Shown in pieces: positions 8,104 to 17,130 of a stretch of 38,137 bases of DNA. Below the pieces are notes generated by a model. The model had not been told where the DNA came from. It searched no databases and saw nothing but the letters and a program-made list of their open reading frames with translations. The stretch comes from Clostridiales bacterium (GTDB lineage Bacteria > Bacillota > Clostridia > Lachnospirales > Lachnospiraceae), in the NCBI GenBank assembly GCA_014799595.1, contig JAAVHR010000047.1, positions 1-38,137 on the forward strand, in the 5' to 3' direction. The position numbers were made by a program, and so were the translations under genes. Position 1 is the first letter of the stretch. Every line of letters begins with the position of its first letter.

Positions 8104-9522
8104 TTATCCAATAGCCAGGTTATTTTCCAATTTTGTTACATATTGTGCCATAACATACCCCTTCATTTCCACTTCATTATAACAAAACTCCACATAATAC
8201 CAATTCTCTGTCTTACCAGTAACCTCTTTCACAATTTGAACTATATGACCAATTGGCAAACTCACATATTCTCCATTATATATCAAACGGTCATAGTCTT
8301 TTCCTGCTCCAAGACGTACATTCAATGGTCCATTATTGACTTCTCCTTTGCTAATTGGTGTCTGAGTAGGAGCTACTGTAGCTGTTGGTTTCACTGCAGC
8401 TGTTGTAGTAGTTATTGGTGTTATTGTAGCTGTTGGTGTTATTGTATTAGCAGGCTTTACTGTTACCTTAGGTGTAGTTGTTGGTTTTACTGTTGGGGAC
8501 GGACTTGGTGTGGCTGTTTGTTCTACCTGAAATGCTACCAAATTAGCTAATATATATCCCTTTAATTTCTCACCATTATAATTAAAAGAAACCCTGAACC
8601 ATTTTTTACTATTTGCATTTGCTTCTTTTAAAACCTTTACAGATTTTCCATCTTTTAAAGAAACCTTCTTATCATCTTGTAAAAGATAATCATCTGTAAC
8701 ACCTGCTGAATTACGAACATATACTTTTGCTGTAGAGTATATTTTTCCTTTTACGGTTTTTGCAAAAGTAAGTTTGATATAATCACTTAAAACATACCCC
8801 TTTAAAGTCTTATTCTCAAAAATAAACTTCACATAATACCACACAACACCTTTCACAATCTTCTGTTGTGTAACTGTAACCTTATTTCCTTTATAAAGAC
8901 GTACTTTCTTTTTCTTATACGCCAATTCATCTGCACTTGTACTGGCTTTCGTTCTCACTCGCAGTGCAGAAGCTGTTACCTTCCCTGTAAAATTCAATCC
9001 ACTTACTGTTTTGGTTGAGTTTTTTACTGCTGCATTTGGAACATTATTTGGCTTTATGATTACATTAGATGGTGAAGAGGTTGGCTTTACTGTTGGTTTT
9101 GTTGTTGGTTTTATTGTTGGTTTTGTTGTTGGCTTTACTGTTGGTTTTGTTGTTGGTTTTACCGTTGGTTTTGTTGTTGCATTTGGTGTAGGTGTTAACA
9201 ACTTTATATATGCCTTATTGCTATAGCCTGTCACAGTCTTTTTGTTATAAGTAAATTTTACCTTATAAAAATTGTTCTTCTCATCCATAATATTTACTAC
9301 ATCATTTTCAAACAAATATACATTCATCCCATCCTGTGTCACAGAATCATATTCTGGTCCCGGACCTTTTCGTACATTAAGGGAACTCACTGTAACTACA
9401 CCTTGCGCTGAAGCTGCTTCTACTTGAATAAAATCCGCAATGCCCACTTTCGTCCAAAAGAATATTCCCATACTAAACATAAACAAAGCAGAAAAAACCG
9501 CTACTTTACCTCTCCGACTCAT
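8104..9522 (-). CDS. Secreted SH3-repeat protein with Thr/Pro/Lys linkers
   Basis: A signal peptide or N-terminal anchor is followed by four bacterial SH3-type modules, each with an LNVR- or LRVR-like N-terminal motif and a GY(V/I/S) C-terminal motif. The first two are separated by a linker of repeated TTKPTVKP units. The third and fourth are separated by a Thr/Pro-rich linker. Bacterial SH3 domains usually bind peptidoglycan, so a wall-associated role is likely. I see no catalytic domain. I prefer the ATG at 9522 (472 residues) because AGAAAGG lies eight bases upstream; the ATG at 9531 directly abuts that site. The function beyond wall binding is unknown. Confidence 0.85.
   Translation of the reverse strand: MSRRGKVAVFSALFMFSMGIFFWTKVGIADFIQVEAASAQGVVTVSSLNVRKGPGPEYDSVTQDGMNVYLFENDVVNIMDEKNNFYKVKFTYNKKTVTGYSNKAYIKLLTPTPNATTKPTVKPTTKPTVKPTTKPTIKPTTKPTVKPTSSPSNVIIKPNNVPNAAVKNSTKTVSGLNFTGKVTASALRVRTKASTSADELAYKKKKVRLYKGNKVTVTQQKIVKGVVWYYVKFIFENKTLKGYVLSDYIKLTFAKTVKGKIYSTAKVYVRNSAGVTDDYLLQDDKKVSLKDGKSVKVLKEANANSKKWFRVSFNYNGEKLKGYILANLVAFQVEQTATPSPSPTVKPTTTPKVTVKPANTITPTATITPITTTTAAVKPTATVAPTQTPISKGEVNNGPLNVRLGAGKDYDRLIYNGEYVSLPIGHIVQIVKEVTGKTENWYYVEFCYNEVEMKGYVMAQYVTKLENNLAIG
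9081..9179 (-). repeat. 24-bp coding minisatellite (TTKPTVKP units)
   Basis: About four tandem 24-bp units encode the Thr/Lys/Pro linker between SH3 modules 1 and 2. Small third-position differences separate the units. Such a tract could change length by slippage. Confidence 0.8.
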
Positions 9523-9622
9523 CTTCTTCATCCTTTCTACATTTGTATAAATTATACATTATAATCATTCTTCATTCTAACACACTTATATTTTTTTTGC
9601 AAACATATCTTCCCCATTAAGC

Positions 9623-9767
9623 GTTACTGTTCACACCTATGGTGCAAACAGTAACGGAATCCAGCCTATTTAGAGTTCGCCTTTGGCGAAAGGCTGGATT
9701 CTTGGCTGTTTTATATTCTTGGCACATAGCTTGACAGCAAGTGTCAAGCTTGTGAGTGAACAGTAAC
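9623..9767. mobile_element. MITE family B, copy B1 (145 bp, exact 8-bp target duplication)
   Basis: Ends GTTACTGTTCA (9623-9633) and TGAACAGTAAC (9757-9767). The flanks CATTAAGC are identical at 9615-9622 and 9768-9775. Three hairpins are visible: a left-end palindrome (GTTACTGTT/AACAGTAAC around CACC-TAT-GGTG); a long stem GAATCCAGCCT/AGGCTGGATTC capped by TTCGCC-TTT-GGCGAA; and AGCTTGACA-GCAAG-TGTCAAGCT. The duplicated target contains the purD stop codon, so insertion happened exactly across the end of purD and left the protein intact. The element now forms the purD 3' end and may act as its terminator. Confidence 0.92.
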
Positions 9768-9769
9768 CA

Positions 9770-11041
9770 TTAAGCTTCATCAATTGCTTTTCCAATATCA
9801 TTTCGCTTATATTTGTTCTCAAACCCAATCCACTCTGTTGCTTTATAAGCGTTGGCTCTTGCTTCTTTTAAGTTACTTCCCTTTGCAGTTACACCAAGAA
9901 CCCGGCCACCATTTGTTATGATACCTTCTTCCGTCTTTTTTGTTCCTGCGTGGAATACATAGTAACCATCTTTATCTTCAAAATTATCTAATCCAGATAT
10001 CAACTTACCTTTTTCATAACTCTCTGGATATCCATCAGATGCCAAAACCACACATACTGCTGCATTATCCTCAAATTGTAAATCAATCTTATCTAATGTT
10101 CCATCAATACATGCTTCCATAACTTCAATAATATCATTTTTCATTCTTGGCAATACTACCTGTGCCTCTGGGTCTCCAAATCTTGCATTATACTCTAACA
10201 CTTTTGGTCCCTTTTCGGTAAGCATTAGCCCAAAAAACATAATTCCAATAAAATCTCTTCCTTCTGCCTTCATAGCATCCATAGAAGCCTGATAAATATA
10301 TTTATGACAAAATTCATCTACTTCTTTTGTATAGAATGGGCTTGGTGAAAAGGTTCCCATACCTCCTGTATTTAGTCCCTTATCTCCATCTTTTGCACGT
10401 TTGTGATCTTGTGCACTGGTCATTGGTGCAATATGAGTACCATCACAATAACAAAGTACAGACACTTCTCTTCCTGTCATAAATTCTTCAATAACAATCT
10501 TATCTCCTGCAGAACCAAACTGTTTATCAAGCATTAAAGTTTTTACTCCATTTTTTGCCTCTTCTTTGGTATTACAAATCAACACACCTTTACCAAGTGC
10601 CAATCCATCAGCTTTTAATACAATTGGATATTCACTGTTTTCTAAATATGCTAATGCATCTTCCGGATTGGTAAAGTTTTCATAAGCAGCAGTTGGAATG
10701 TTATATTTCTTCATCAAATCCTTAGAAAAAGCCTTGGAACCTTCCAAAATTGCTGCATTTTTTCTTGGTCCAAATACACGTAGTCCTTTTTCTTCAAATA
10801 CATCAACCACACCTGCTACCAAAGGATCATCCATTCCGATAATAGTTAAATCAATCTCTTTTTCCTTTGCAAAATCTGCTAATTTTTCTAATTCCATAGC
10901 ACCAATATCTACACACTCTGCCAACTGTGCAATTCCTGCATTACCTGGTGCACAATAAATTTTATCTACTTTCTTACTCTTTGCAACACTAGTTGCAATT
11001 GCATGTTCTCTTCCGCCACTTCCTACTATCAATACCTTCAT
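9770..11041 (-). CDS. purD: Phosphoribosylamine-glycine ligase (GAR synthetase)
   Basis: Cytoplasmic ATP-grasp enzyme joining phosphoribosylamine and glycine, the second step of purine synthesis. 423 residues, normal length. The N-terminal VLIVGSGGREHA motif, the GPRKNAAILEGSKAFSK segment, the ATP-grasp core (VLKADGLALGKGV) and the NARFGDPE metal/phosphate motif are all present. The start has GGAG upstream. It is the last gene of purE-purM-purN-purD, 22 bp after purN. A family B MITE is inserted at its stop codon. Confidence 0.97.
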   Translation of the reverse strand: MKVLIVGSGGREHAIATSVAKSKKVDKIYCAPGNAGIAQLAECVDIGAMELEKLADFAKEKEIDLTIIGMDDPLVAGVVDVFEEKGLRVFGPRKNAAILEGSKAFSKDLMKKYNIPTAAYENFTNPEDALAYLENSEYPIVLKADGLALGKGVLICNTKEEAKNGVKTLMLDKQFGSAGDKIVIEEFMTGREVSVLCYCDGTHIAPMTSAQDHKRAKDGDKGLNTGGMGTFSPSPFYTKEVDEFCHKYIYQASMDAMKAEGRDFIGIMFFGLMLTEKGPKVLEYNARFGDPEAQVVLPRMKNDIIEVMEACIDGTLDKIDLQFEDNAAVCVVLASDGYPESYEKGKLISGLDNFEDKDGYYVFHAGTKKTEEGIITNGGRVLGVTAKGSNLKEARANAYKATEWIGFENKYKRNDIGKAIDEA

Positions 11042-11063
11042 AATTCTATCTCCTATCCTTCCA

Positions 11064-11687
11064 TTATTTTCTTCTTACTAAATTGTCTATTACTTCAATT
11101 TTATTATTTGCAATCAAATCAATCGCTTCTGGAAGAATCTTCCATTCCGCTTCTTCCATAACACGCTTTTGCAAGATTTCCGGAGTATCTCCTTCCTGTA
11201 CATAAACTGCCTTTTGCAAAATAATCGGACCAGTATCCGTTCCCTCATCTACAAAGTGTACCGTTGCTCCTGTTACTTTATTGCCTCTTGCAAGTACCGC
11301 TTCATGTACATGCAGTCCATAAAACCCATCTCCACAAAAGGAAGGAATCAAGGATGGATGAATATTTATAATTTTATTGGGATAACTTGCAATTACAATC
11401 TCTGGAATAATAACCAGATATCCAGCAAGAACAATCAAGTCCACCTTATATGCTTTTAAAGTATCAAGAAGTGCCTGGCTAAATGCTTCTCTGGATTCAT
11501 ATTCCTTAGGTGCAATACAAACTCCTTCGATATTATGTTTTGCCGCTCTCTCCAATGCATATGCATCCTTTTTATTACTAATTACAACCTCAATCTTTGT
11601 ATTTCCAATTGTTCCATCTTCTATCTTATCTATGATTGCCTGCAAATTAGTTCCACCACCAGATACTAAAACTGCTATCTTATGCAT
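11064..11687 (-). CDS. purN: Phosphoribosylglycinamide formyltransferase
   Basis: Transfers a formyl group from 10-formyl-THF to GAR, the third purine step. 207 residues from the start at 11687, chosen because AAGGAGG lies seven bases upstream and the protein then begins KIAVLVSGGGTNLQAII, the family's N-terminal motif. The catalytic region NIHPSLIPSF (Asn-His) and the HFVDEGTDTGPII segment with the conserved Asp are present. An in-frame extension to 11729 has no support. It is separated from purM by 113 bp containing a hairpin. Confidence 0.96.
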   Translation of the reverse strand: MHKIAVLVSGGGTNLQAIIDKIEDGTIGNTKIEVVISNKKDAYALERAAKHNIEGVCIAPKEYESREAFSQALLDTLKAYKVDLIVLAGYLVIIPEIVIASYPNKIINIHPSLIPSFCGDGFYGLHVHEAVLARGNKVTGATVHFVDEGTDTGPIILQKAVYVQEGDTPEILQKRVMEEAEWKILPEAIDLIANNKIEVIDNLVRRK

Positions 11688-11732
11688 AAATAAGCCTCCT
11701 TTTTCTTCTCTTAACACAAGTAACTCCATAAA

Positions 11733-11769
11733 AGGGTGTTATAAAATTAAGTCTATTTTACAACACCCT
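11733..11769 (-). terminator. Hairpin between purM and purN (possible weak terminator or processing site)
   Basis: Stem AGGGTGTT/AACACCCT (11733-11740 with 11762-11769), extended by an A/T-rich inner pairing. On the minus strand only a short TTTTA follows. This suggests partial termination or transcript processing rather than a full stop. Confidence 0.45.
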
Positions 11770-11800
11770 CTCAGGTCTACATTATGTTAATACTTCTATC

Positions 11801-12826
11801 TTATACTAAGGTTACACCTTTTTCGCCAGACTCAATCTCACCTACTACAAATCCTTTTTCACCAGCAGACTGAATCAAAGATAAAGCATTATCTACATCC
11901 TCTTTATCTACTGCAATCATCATACCAATACCCATATTGTAAGTATTATACATTATGTCTTCTGCAATATTTCCATCCGTTCTTAACATTCCAAAAATCG
12001 GAGGAATCTCATAACTGTCTTTCTTTACAACAGCACGAACACCATCCACTAACATTCTTGGAATGTTCTCGTAAAATCCTCCACCTGTAATATGGCTGCA
12101 TGCTTTTACAACTACACCACCATTTTTTAATTCTTTCAATGTCTTCACATAAATCTTAGTTGGAGTAAGCAACACTTCTCCTAATGTGCTGCCAAGAGAT
12201 TCATAATATGTATTTAATGGCTCACTCTTTATATTAAATACTTTTCTCACAAGGGAATATCCATTACTGTGAATTCCAGAAGAAGCAATACCAATTAATA
12301 CATCTCCTGCCTTCAAGTCTTTTCCAGTAATCAAATCCTTCTGGTCAACTACACCTACTGCAAAGCCTGCTAAATCATATTCATCAATCGGATAGAATCC
12401 TGGCATTTCTGCTGTTTCTCCACCTATTAAAGCAGCTCCTGACTGAATACATCCTTCTGCCACACCACTGACAATAGTTGCTATCTTTTCCGGATCATTC
12501 TTTCCACAAGCAATATAATCCAAGAAAAACAAAGGTTCTCCGCCTGCACACGCAATATCATTCACACACATAGCAACACAGTCAATACCAATAGTATCAT
12601 GTTTGTCCAATTCAAAAGCAATCTTTAGTTTTGTACCAACACCATCAGTTCCTGATACTAAAGTCGGATGCTCCATATTCTTAAAGGCATCCATGGAAAA
12701 TGCTCCTGAAAAACCTCCAAGATTAGTTAAAACTTCTTTTCTCATAGTCTGTTGTACATGTTTCTTCATCAACTCTACCGACTTATATCCGGCTTCAATA
12801 TCCACGCCTGCTTTCTTGTAATCCAT
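11801..12826 (-). CDS. purM: Phosphoribosylformylglycinamidine cyclo-ligase (AIR synthetase)
   Basis: Converts FGAM to AIR, the fifth purine step. 341 residues from the ATG at 12826, which has GGAGG seven bases upstream. Family landmarks are visible: [11 protein letters not shown] at the N-terminus, [15 protein letters not shown], and [12 protein letters not shown] longer frame to 12868 is unsupported. It lies 151 bp after purE. purL, purF and purH are not in this window. Confidence 0.97.
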   Translation of the reverse strand: MDYKKAGVDIEAGYKSVELMKKHVQQTMRKEVLTNLGGFSGAFSMDAFKNMEHPTLVSGTDGVGTKLKIAFELDKHDTIGIDCVAMCVNDIACAGGEPLFFLDYIACGKNDPEKIATIVSGVAEGCIQSGAALIGGETAEMPGFYPIDEYDLAGFAVGVVDQKDLITGKDLKAGDVLIGIASSGIHSNGYSLVRKVFNIKSEPLNTYYESLGSTLGEVLLTPTKIYVKTLKELKNGGVVVKACSHITGGGFYENIPRMLVDGVRAVVKKDSYEIPPIFGMLRTDGNIAEDIMYNTYNMGIGMMIAVDKEDVDNALSLIQSAGEKGFVVGEIESGEKGVTLV

Positions 12827-12902
12827 CTTTTTTCCTCCTATATTCCACTCTTCTGCCATATTATTCAAACAGAAGCATTATAATCCTGCATAACCTGAAT
12901 TT

Positions 12903-12960
12903 ATTACAGTTTTATTATTATGATATTGTCAAATGATACAAAATTTGGCTAAACTGTAAC
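12903..12960. repeat. Possible decayed MITE remnant upstream of purM
   Basis: ATTACAGTTT (12903-12912) and AAACTGTAAC (12951-12960) form a near-perfect inverted repeat resembling the terminal motif of the MITEs here. The right end, TTGGCTAAACTGTAAC, resembles the right end of the D element. There is no target duplication, so this may be chance or an old remnant. Confidence 0.25.
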
Positions 12961-12977
12961 AAATAATTATCAGAATT

Positions 12978-13490
12978 CTACATTTGCTTCAAATATTCTT
13001 CATAGCCAAGCTTTTCAAGTTTTTCTGCTTTTTGTGTTACAGTTTCTTTTAAACTTGCACAATAGTCCTTTACCTTTTTACGAAGTTCCTTATCTCCAAT
13101 TGATAGCATCTGGGCTGCAAGTATTCCTGCATTTGCTGCTCCATTTATTGCAACAGTTGCTACTGGGATTCCGGATGGCATCTGTACAATGGAATACAAA
13201 CTATCTGTTCCTCCTAAACTCTTTGTATGGATTGGTACACCAATTACCGGAAGCTTGAATATTGCCGCACACATTCCTGGCAAATGAGCAGCTCCGCCTG
13301 CACCTGCAATAATCACTTCAATTCCACGTTCTTCTGCTTTAGAAGCATAATCCACAAATACATCTGGCATTCTGTGTGCTGAGATTACTGTCATCTCATA
13401 CTCAATGCCAAAACTTTCCAACATCTGTGCTGCTTTGCTCATAATCTCTAAATCAGAGTCACTTCCCATTAAAATTCCAACTTTAGCCAT
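12978..13490 (-). CDS. purE: N5-carboxyaminoimidazole ribonucleotide mutase (class I PurE)
   Basis: 170 residues. Converts N5-CAIR to CAIR in purine synthesis, working with PurK, which is not in the window. The N-terminal GSDSDLEIM motif, the SAHRMPD catalytic-site motif with the conserved His, and the AGAGGAAHLPGM loop are all present. AAGGAGA precedes the start. It is the first gene of the purE-purM-purN-purD run and has its own promoter-like sequence overlapping the end of the M29 aminopeptidase gene. Confidence 0.97.
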   Translation of the reverse strand: MAKVGILMGSDSDLEIMSKAAQMLESFGIEYEMTVISAHRMPDVFVDYASKAEERGIEVIIAGAGGAAHLPGMCAAIFKLPVIGVPIHTKSLGGTDSLYSIVQMPSGIPVATVAINGAANAGILAAQMLSIGDKELRKKVKDYCASLKETVTQKAEKLEKLGYEEYLKQM

Positions 13491-13530
13491 AATTTAATCT
13501 CCTTTTCTATGAAAGTCCACACTATTATCT

Positions 13531-13559
13531 ATCATATCATTTTTCTTCTTTTTTAGCAA
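13531..13559 (-). promoter_or_regulatory. Promoter of the purE operon
   Basis: TTGCTA, 17-bp spacer, TATGAT with an upstream TG (extended -10). It overlaps the aminopeptidase stop codon and would give a leader of about 35 nt. That is too short for a purine riboswitch, and none is seen. Confidence 0.6.
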
Positions 13560-15697
13560 GAAAAAGAAGAATCCTCAAATGCCTTATTTAATTCTTCTGT
13601 TCCTGAAAGAACAAATCTTCCATTTTTAATAATAGTTATTTCCTCCCCTTTTACAGTATATACCGTAATTTCTCCCAGTTCGTCATAAGGGATCGTAATG
13701 TCTGTGTGGCAGTTAAAGTATGCTTTTTCTATATCTGTTTTTCTAAGGATGGAACAACTGTTATCCTTTGCTACAATTTCCTTTCCATCCGGATTAAACA
13801 GACGATTCTCTTCACTCATGCTATAACAGGTGTCTCCTACTGCAAAATGAGGGCCTGTTTTTTCTGCTATAAGGATTGGTAATTTATGGGAAATTCCATA
13901 TTTTTTCCCCATCATATATGCGGTTGTATTTGTACCAATAGCAAATTCTCCAATCGGAAGGGTACTATGCTGGAACATAAGATTTTCTTTAATAAAATCT
14001 TGGTTCTGTTGTTTTATCTCTGGTGTATCCTCTACTCCTTCTTTTGAAAAATTTCGGCAATAGTACTTTTTAATCTTTCCTTCCTCAAATTCTAATTCCA
14101 GATCTACATATCGCAATCCAGCCAAATAAACTTCACTCACATGAAGATGTCCAAAAGTCCCTTCAAGCTGTGGAGAAGTAAATACCTCACCTACTGGAAT
14201 ATTCACATCTGCCAGACAATTTTCAAAGTTTGTTTCCTTATCTGGATTATTTAATGGAGGAAGCTGCACTGTAATATTGGTTTTATTTTTTCCTGCACCT
14301 ATTACCTTCACATATTCTCCCTGATCTAACACATCTATAATCTTTTGTTGAATCTTGCAATATTTATCCATATCCAGTGTATTAACCTTCACTGTTTCCG
14401 AAAATATCTCTTCAAAGTTTTCTCCAATTTCTGGTATTGGATAAGCTATTATCGTAAAACTGTATTGGTCACTAGGTATAAATTCATTTTGCAAAAGTCC
14501 TGCATCTCTTTGATATTCCAGTTGGATTTTTTGTTGTTTCTTTGATAATCTACAAGCATACTTTTTGTTCTTGGGCGTAAACTCCTCTTCCCCAAACACT
14601 TCAATAACTGCAGGTCCAGAATATTCTGTTGCCATTTGTTCGTATGTTTCATAGCCAAGACGAAGATTGACAAGTTTTCTATCTGCTAATGGCTTATCTA
14701 AGTAAAGTGCCTGATCGAAACGGTGATCATAATCATACTGACGGTTTACACTGGTTCCATAATACCCAATCTTTAAATCCTGCTTTTTATGGATACTGCT
14801 TACTGCTGCCCGGTAAATAGTAGGTTCCAGTCCCATACTTTGAAACTGCAGAATTGCTGAACGTACCATTCTCTCAAATCCAAGACAATAACGAATATTC
14901 ACTGTCTTCTTTTCACTCAAATCAATATTGGCAGCAATAAAGCCTTTCCGATACCCCTCTGTATAGGTAGATGCCATAGTATCAATCTGTTCTTGCGATA
15001 ATTGATTTAGATAACTGGCTACTCCTATCTCATTTTCTGTAATATATTCTCCATACTGATAAAGGTAACGAAGATCTGTCAAATCACTGTTCATAATAAT
15101 TTCTGTTGCAAAAGAAAGAGAAGGGTCCAACATTTCTTTGGTACGCTTTGGCATTGTAACATCACAATAATCACTAATATAGTAATAAATAGCATTATGT
15201 ACAGCTTCTTTGCTACAGCTTTCCATATCCTCAAAAATATTATAAATTTGAATAAAAAGTTCCATAACTATTGTCATATCAAATAAACGTAATTCATGGG
15301 CGTATGCGATGCATCCACGAAGTTCTGTATACAGAAAACATAAATACTGTCCATACTCTTCGCCTAACTGCTTTACCGCATAATCGGGATTTCCATAACT
15401 TTTCTCATACCCATCCTGCCCTTGGCTGCATTTTTCTTTTGGTAATAAATCTTCATATAATGTCTTATTTCGTTTTTTACATTGCTCTAGCGAATCCTCT
15501 TTCCACTGCTGCCTAGCTGCCCATTCAGATGCCTGTCTGACTTTCACTAAAAAATTTGCTGTCTTTTGAAAATATCTTTGAAACTTTTCTGGCATATTTC
15601 CTTTTTCTGCTTCTATCTTCTCTATTCTCTCCATTGCCAGTTCATAACGTTCCCGAATTCCTTCATTTTCTTCCTTTATTCTATCTAAATATTTCAT
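13553..15697 (-). CDS. M29-family aminopeptidase with long N-terminal extension
   Basis: 714 residues. The C-terminal half carries the M29 (aminopeptidase T/S) metallopeptidase signature. All five expected metal ligands can be placed: E504 (GEVFTSP), E584 (GEFAIGTN), H617 (GPHFAVGD), and H664 and D666 (CHTDI). Classic M29 enzymes are about 370-415 residues, so the first 300 or so residues are an extra, largely helical region I cannot assign. The enzyme is cytoplasmic (no signal peptide) and would trim N-terminal residues from peptides. An AGAGG site lies before the start. A 61-bp MITE (15725-15785) sits in its leader. Confidence 0.85.
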   Translation of the reverse strand: MKYLDRIKEENEGIRERYELAMERIEKIEAEKGNMPEKFQRYFQKTANFLVKVRQASEWAARQQWKEDSLEQCKKRNKTLYEDLLPKEKCSQGQDGYEKSYGNPDYAVKQLGEEYGQYLCFLYTELRGCIAYAHELRLFDMTIVMELFIQIYNIFEDMESCSKEAVHNAIYYYISDYCDVTMPKRTKEMLDPSLSFATEIIMNSDLTDLRYLYQYGEYITENEIGVASYLNQLSQEQIDTMASTYTEGYRKGFIAANIDLSEKKTVNIRYCLGFERMVRSAILQFQSMGLEPTIYRAAVSSIHKKQDLKIGYYGTSVNRQYDYDHRFDQALYLDKPLADRKLVNLRLGYETYEQMATEYSGPAVIEVFGEEEFTPKNKKYACRLSKKQQKIQLEYQRDAGLLQNEFIPSDQYSFTIIAYPIPEIGENFEEIFSETVKVNTLDMDKYCKIQQKIIDVLDQGEYVKVIGAGKNKTNITVQLPPLNNPDKETNFENCLADVNIPVGEVFTSPQLEGTFGHLHVSEVYLAGLRYVDLELEFEEGKIKKYYCRNFSKEGVEDTPEIKQQNQDFIKENLMFQHSTLPIGEFAIGTNTTAYMMGKKYGISHKLPILIAEKTGPHFAVGDTCYSMSEENRLFNPDGKEIVAKDNSCSILRKTDIEKAYFNCHTDITIPYDELGEITVYTVKGEEITIIKNGRFVLSGTEELNKAFEDSSFSC

Positions 15698-15724
15698 TTT
15701 TTACCTCTTTTTTCCTTCATTCTC

Positions 15725-15785
15725 TACCACTACTTGTTCTTACGTACTTTGCAGCAAGTGCAAAGTACTACCTGTGAACAGTAAC
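15725..15785. mobile_element. Short MITE C1 (61 bp, exact 8-bp target duplication)
   Basis: The flanks TCATTCTC are identical at 15717-15724 and 15786-15793. The right end is TGAACAGTAAC (15775-15785); the left end is degenerate (CTACTTGTTCT region). A perfect 10-bp hairpin GTACTTTGCA-GCAAG-TGCAAAGTAC (15744-15768) fills the middle, with the same GCAAG loop as the last hairpin of family B. It is inserted 28 bp upstream of the aminopeptidase start. Confidence 0.8.
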
Positions 15786-15920
15786 TCATTCTCTTCCTTT
15801 TTTCATACATCCATTTGTCTGCAAGCTGTTAAATTCGCTCAATATTTCTCCCCTCTATTTCTCTATTATCTTTTCCTATTAACCAATATACTTACCACTC
15901 CATAGATAAGCCATATCATC

Positions 15921-15948
15921 GTAACTGTTCAGAACCATGAACAGTTAC
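15921..15948. repeat. Solo 28-bp terminal palindrome C2
   Basis: Perfect inverted repeat GTAACTGTTCA/TGAACAGTTAC with a 6-nt loop GAACCA. It is identical to the left end of the 294-bp element at 17131. No target duplication is visible. On the plus strand it is followed by TTTTGTTTTT, and it lies 46 bp beyond the HD-domain gene. Confidence 0.8.
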
Positions 15949-15993
15949 TTTTGTTTTTCCCTTTGTTCATTTCCTTTATACTGCCTCCCAGCA

Positions 15994-16584
15994 TCACTCA
16001 TTTCGAATATTTCCATTCTTGATGTTTGGTTCAATGTAATTTTCTCTTGCATATTCCCATAGTGTATTAGATCCTTCTTTTGTTGACTGGTTTCTTTCAA
16101 GTATTTGTGAAAGCTTTACTTCATGTTCCTTCCATGCTTTACCATCTGAAGCGGCATTTAACATAATTGGCTGCATACAATCTAAGGTTCTTGCAAATTT
16201 TGCTTCGGCTGTCTCCTGCTTTTCAAATTCTTCCCAAAGTTCTCTTAAATACGCTGTCTGGTCTGCTGGCAACAAGCCAAACAATCTGTCTGCCGCTTTT
16301 TCTTCCCTTGCTCGTTTTGTTGCATTTCCTGCTATATCATAGGCATATGTATCACCTGCATCAATTTCCACAATATCATGTATCAACACCATGGACATAA
16401 CTTTTAAAACATCTACTTTCTGACTGGCATATTCACTAAGCAGAATTGCCATCATTGCCAGATGCCAAGAATGTTCTGCATCATTTTCCTTTCTGCTGCC
16501 ATCTGTAATATAACTTTGCCTGCCAATCTTTTTTAGTTTGTCTACTTCTTGTATAAATGCCATCTGCTGTCTAAGCCGTTCCAT
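15994..16584 (-). CDS. HD-domain phosphohydrolase (YfbR/HDDC2-like)
   Basis: 196 residues. The HD-type metal motif is visible: the first His in DAEHSWHLA, the paired HD in LIHDIVEID, and a later Asp in RTLDCMQP. Such proteins are small cytoplasmic nucleotidases, often acting on deoxynucleoside 5'-monophosphates; the exact substrate cannot be read here. GGAGG is well placed before the start. It lies 30 bp after the thioesterase gene and is probably co-transcribed with it. Confidence 0.85.
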   Translation of the reverse strand: MERLRQQMAFIQEVDKLKKIGRQSYITDGSRKENDAEHSWHLAMMAILLSEYASQKVDVLKVMSMVLIHDIVEIDAGDTYAYDIAGNATKRAREEKAADRLFGLLPADQTAYLRELWEEFEKQETAEAKFARTLDCMQPIMLNAASDGKAWKEHEVKLSQILERNQSTKEGSNTLWEYARENYIEPNIKNGNIRNE

Positions 16585-16614
16585 ATAAATTGCCTCCTTA
16601 CTCTTTGATTATAA

Positions 16615-17064
16615 CTATTTCCGATTATGCTCTTCCCATAACACTTTATCCTCTTTTGCTACCCGCTCAAACACTTTATAAATCTCTGGATAATCCTTTT
16701 TTAGGCGAACTGGTTTCATATCTTTATCTACGAAACAATGTCCAGTAGTACCAGTTACCAGCAGTTCTTTGGTATCTTTATGACGAATTTCATAACACAC
16801 TTCAAACTTTACCTGAGTAAACTTTGTCATCCACTCGGTAATCTCCACAATATCTCCATATCGTGCAGGTTTTCTATATTGTACATCCACAGACAATACA
16901 GGCACTAAAATTCCTGCATCCTCTATTTTATAGAAAGGCAATCCATTTTGCTCCATATAATAAAGCCTCGCTTCTTCAAACCAACGAATATAATTGGAAT
17001 GATGAATAATTGCCATCTTATCCGTTTCATAATAATTTGCTAATCTTTGAAATGGTTGTACCAT
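16615..17064 (-). CDS. Acyl-CoA thioesterase, 4HBT hot-dog fold (YbgC/FadM type)
   Basis: 149 residues. The N-terminal motif YYETDKMAIIHHSNYIRWFEEAR matches the 4-hydroxybenzoyl-CoA thioesterase family, in which the first Asp is catalytic and the His-x-Asn-Tyr segment follows. It would hydrolyse acyl-CoA thioesters in the cytoplasm; chain preference is unknown. GAAAGGA lies before the start. Immediately upstream are a decayed palindrome and the 294-bp MITE, which may have replaced the original promoter region. Confidence 0.88.
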   Translation of the reverse strand: MVQPFQRLANYYETDKMAIIHHSNYIRWFEEARLYYMEQNGLPFYKIEDAGILVPVLSVDVQYRKPARYGDIVEITEWMTKFTQVKFEVCYEIRHKDTKELLVTGTTGHCFVDKDMKPVRLKKDYPEIYKVFERVAKEDKVLWEEHNRK

Positions 17065-17086
17065 TGGTTTTCATCCTTTCTTTTTT

Positions 17087-17114
17087 GTTACTGTTTAGAA
17101 TCATAAACTGTTAC
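17087..17114. repeat. Solo 28-bp terminal palindrome C4 (diverged)
   Basis: GTTACTGTTTA...TAAACTGTTAC is the same length as the palindromes at 15921 and 17131, with a few substitutions. One arm pair (C-G to T-A) changed on both sides, so pairing is kept. It lies just upstream of the thioesterase ribosome binding site. Confidence 0.65.
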
Positions 17115-17130
17115 CATTTTCTTACACTAT

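Noticed and set aside
9081-9179. Tandem repeat as a possible CRISPR array
   Set aside because: The units are contiguous without unique spacers and encode a Thr/Lys/Pro linker in frame.
13491-13552. Purine riboswitch before purE
   Set aside because: The predicted leader is only about 35 nt, too short, and has no aptamer-like pairing.
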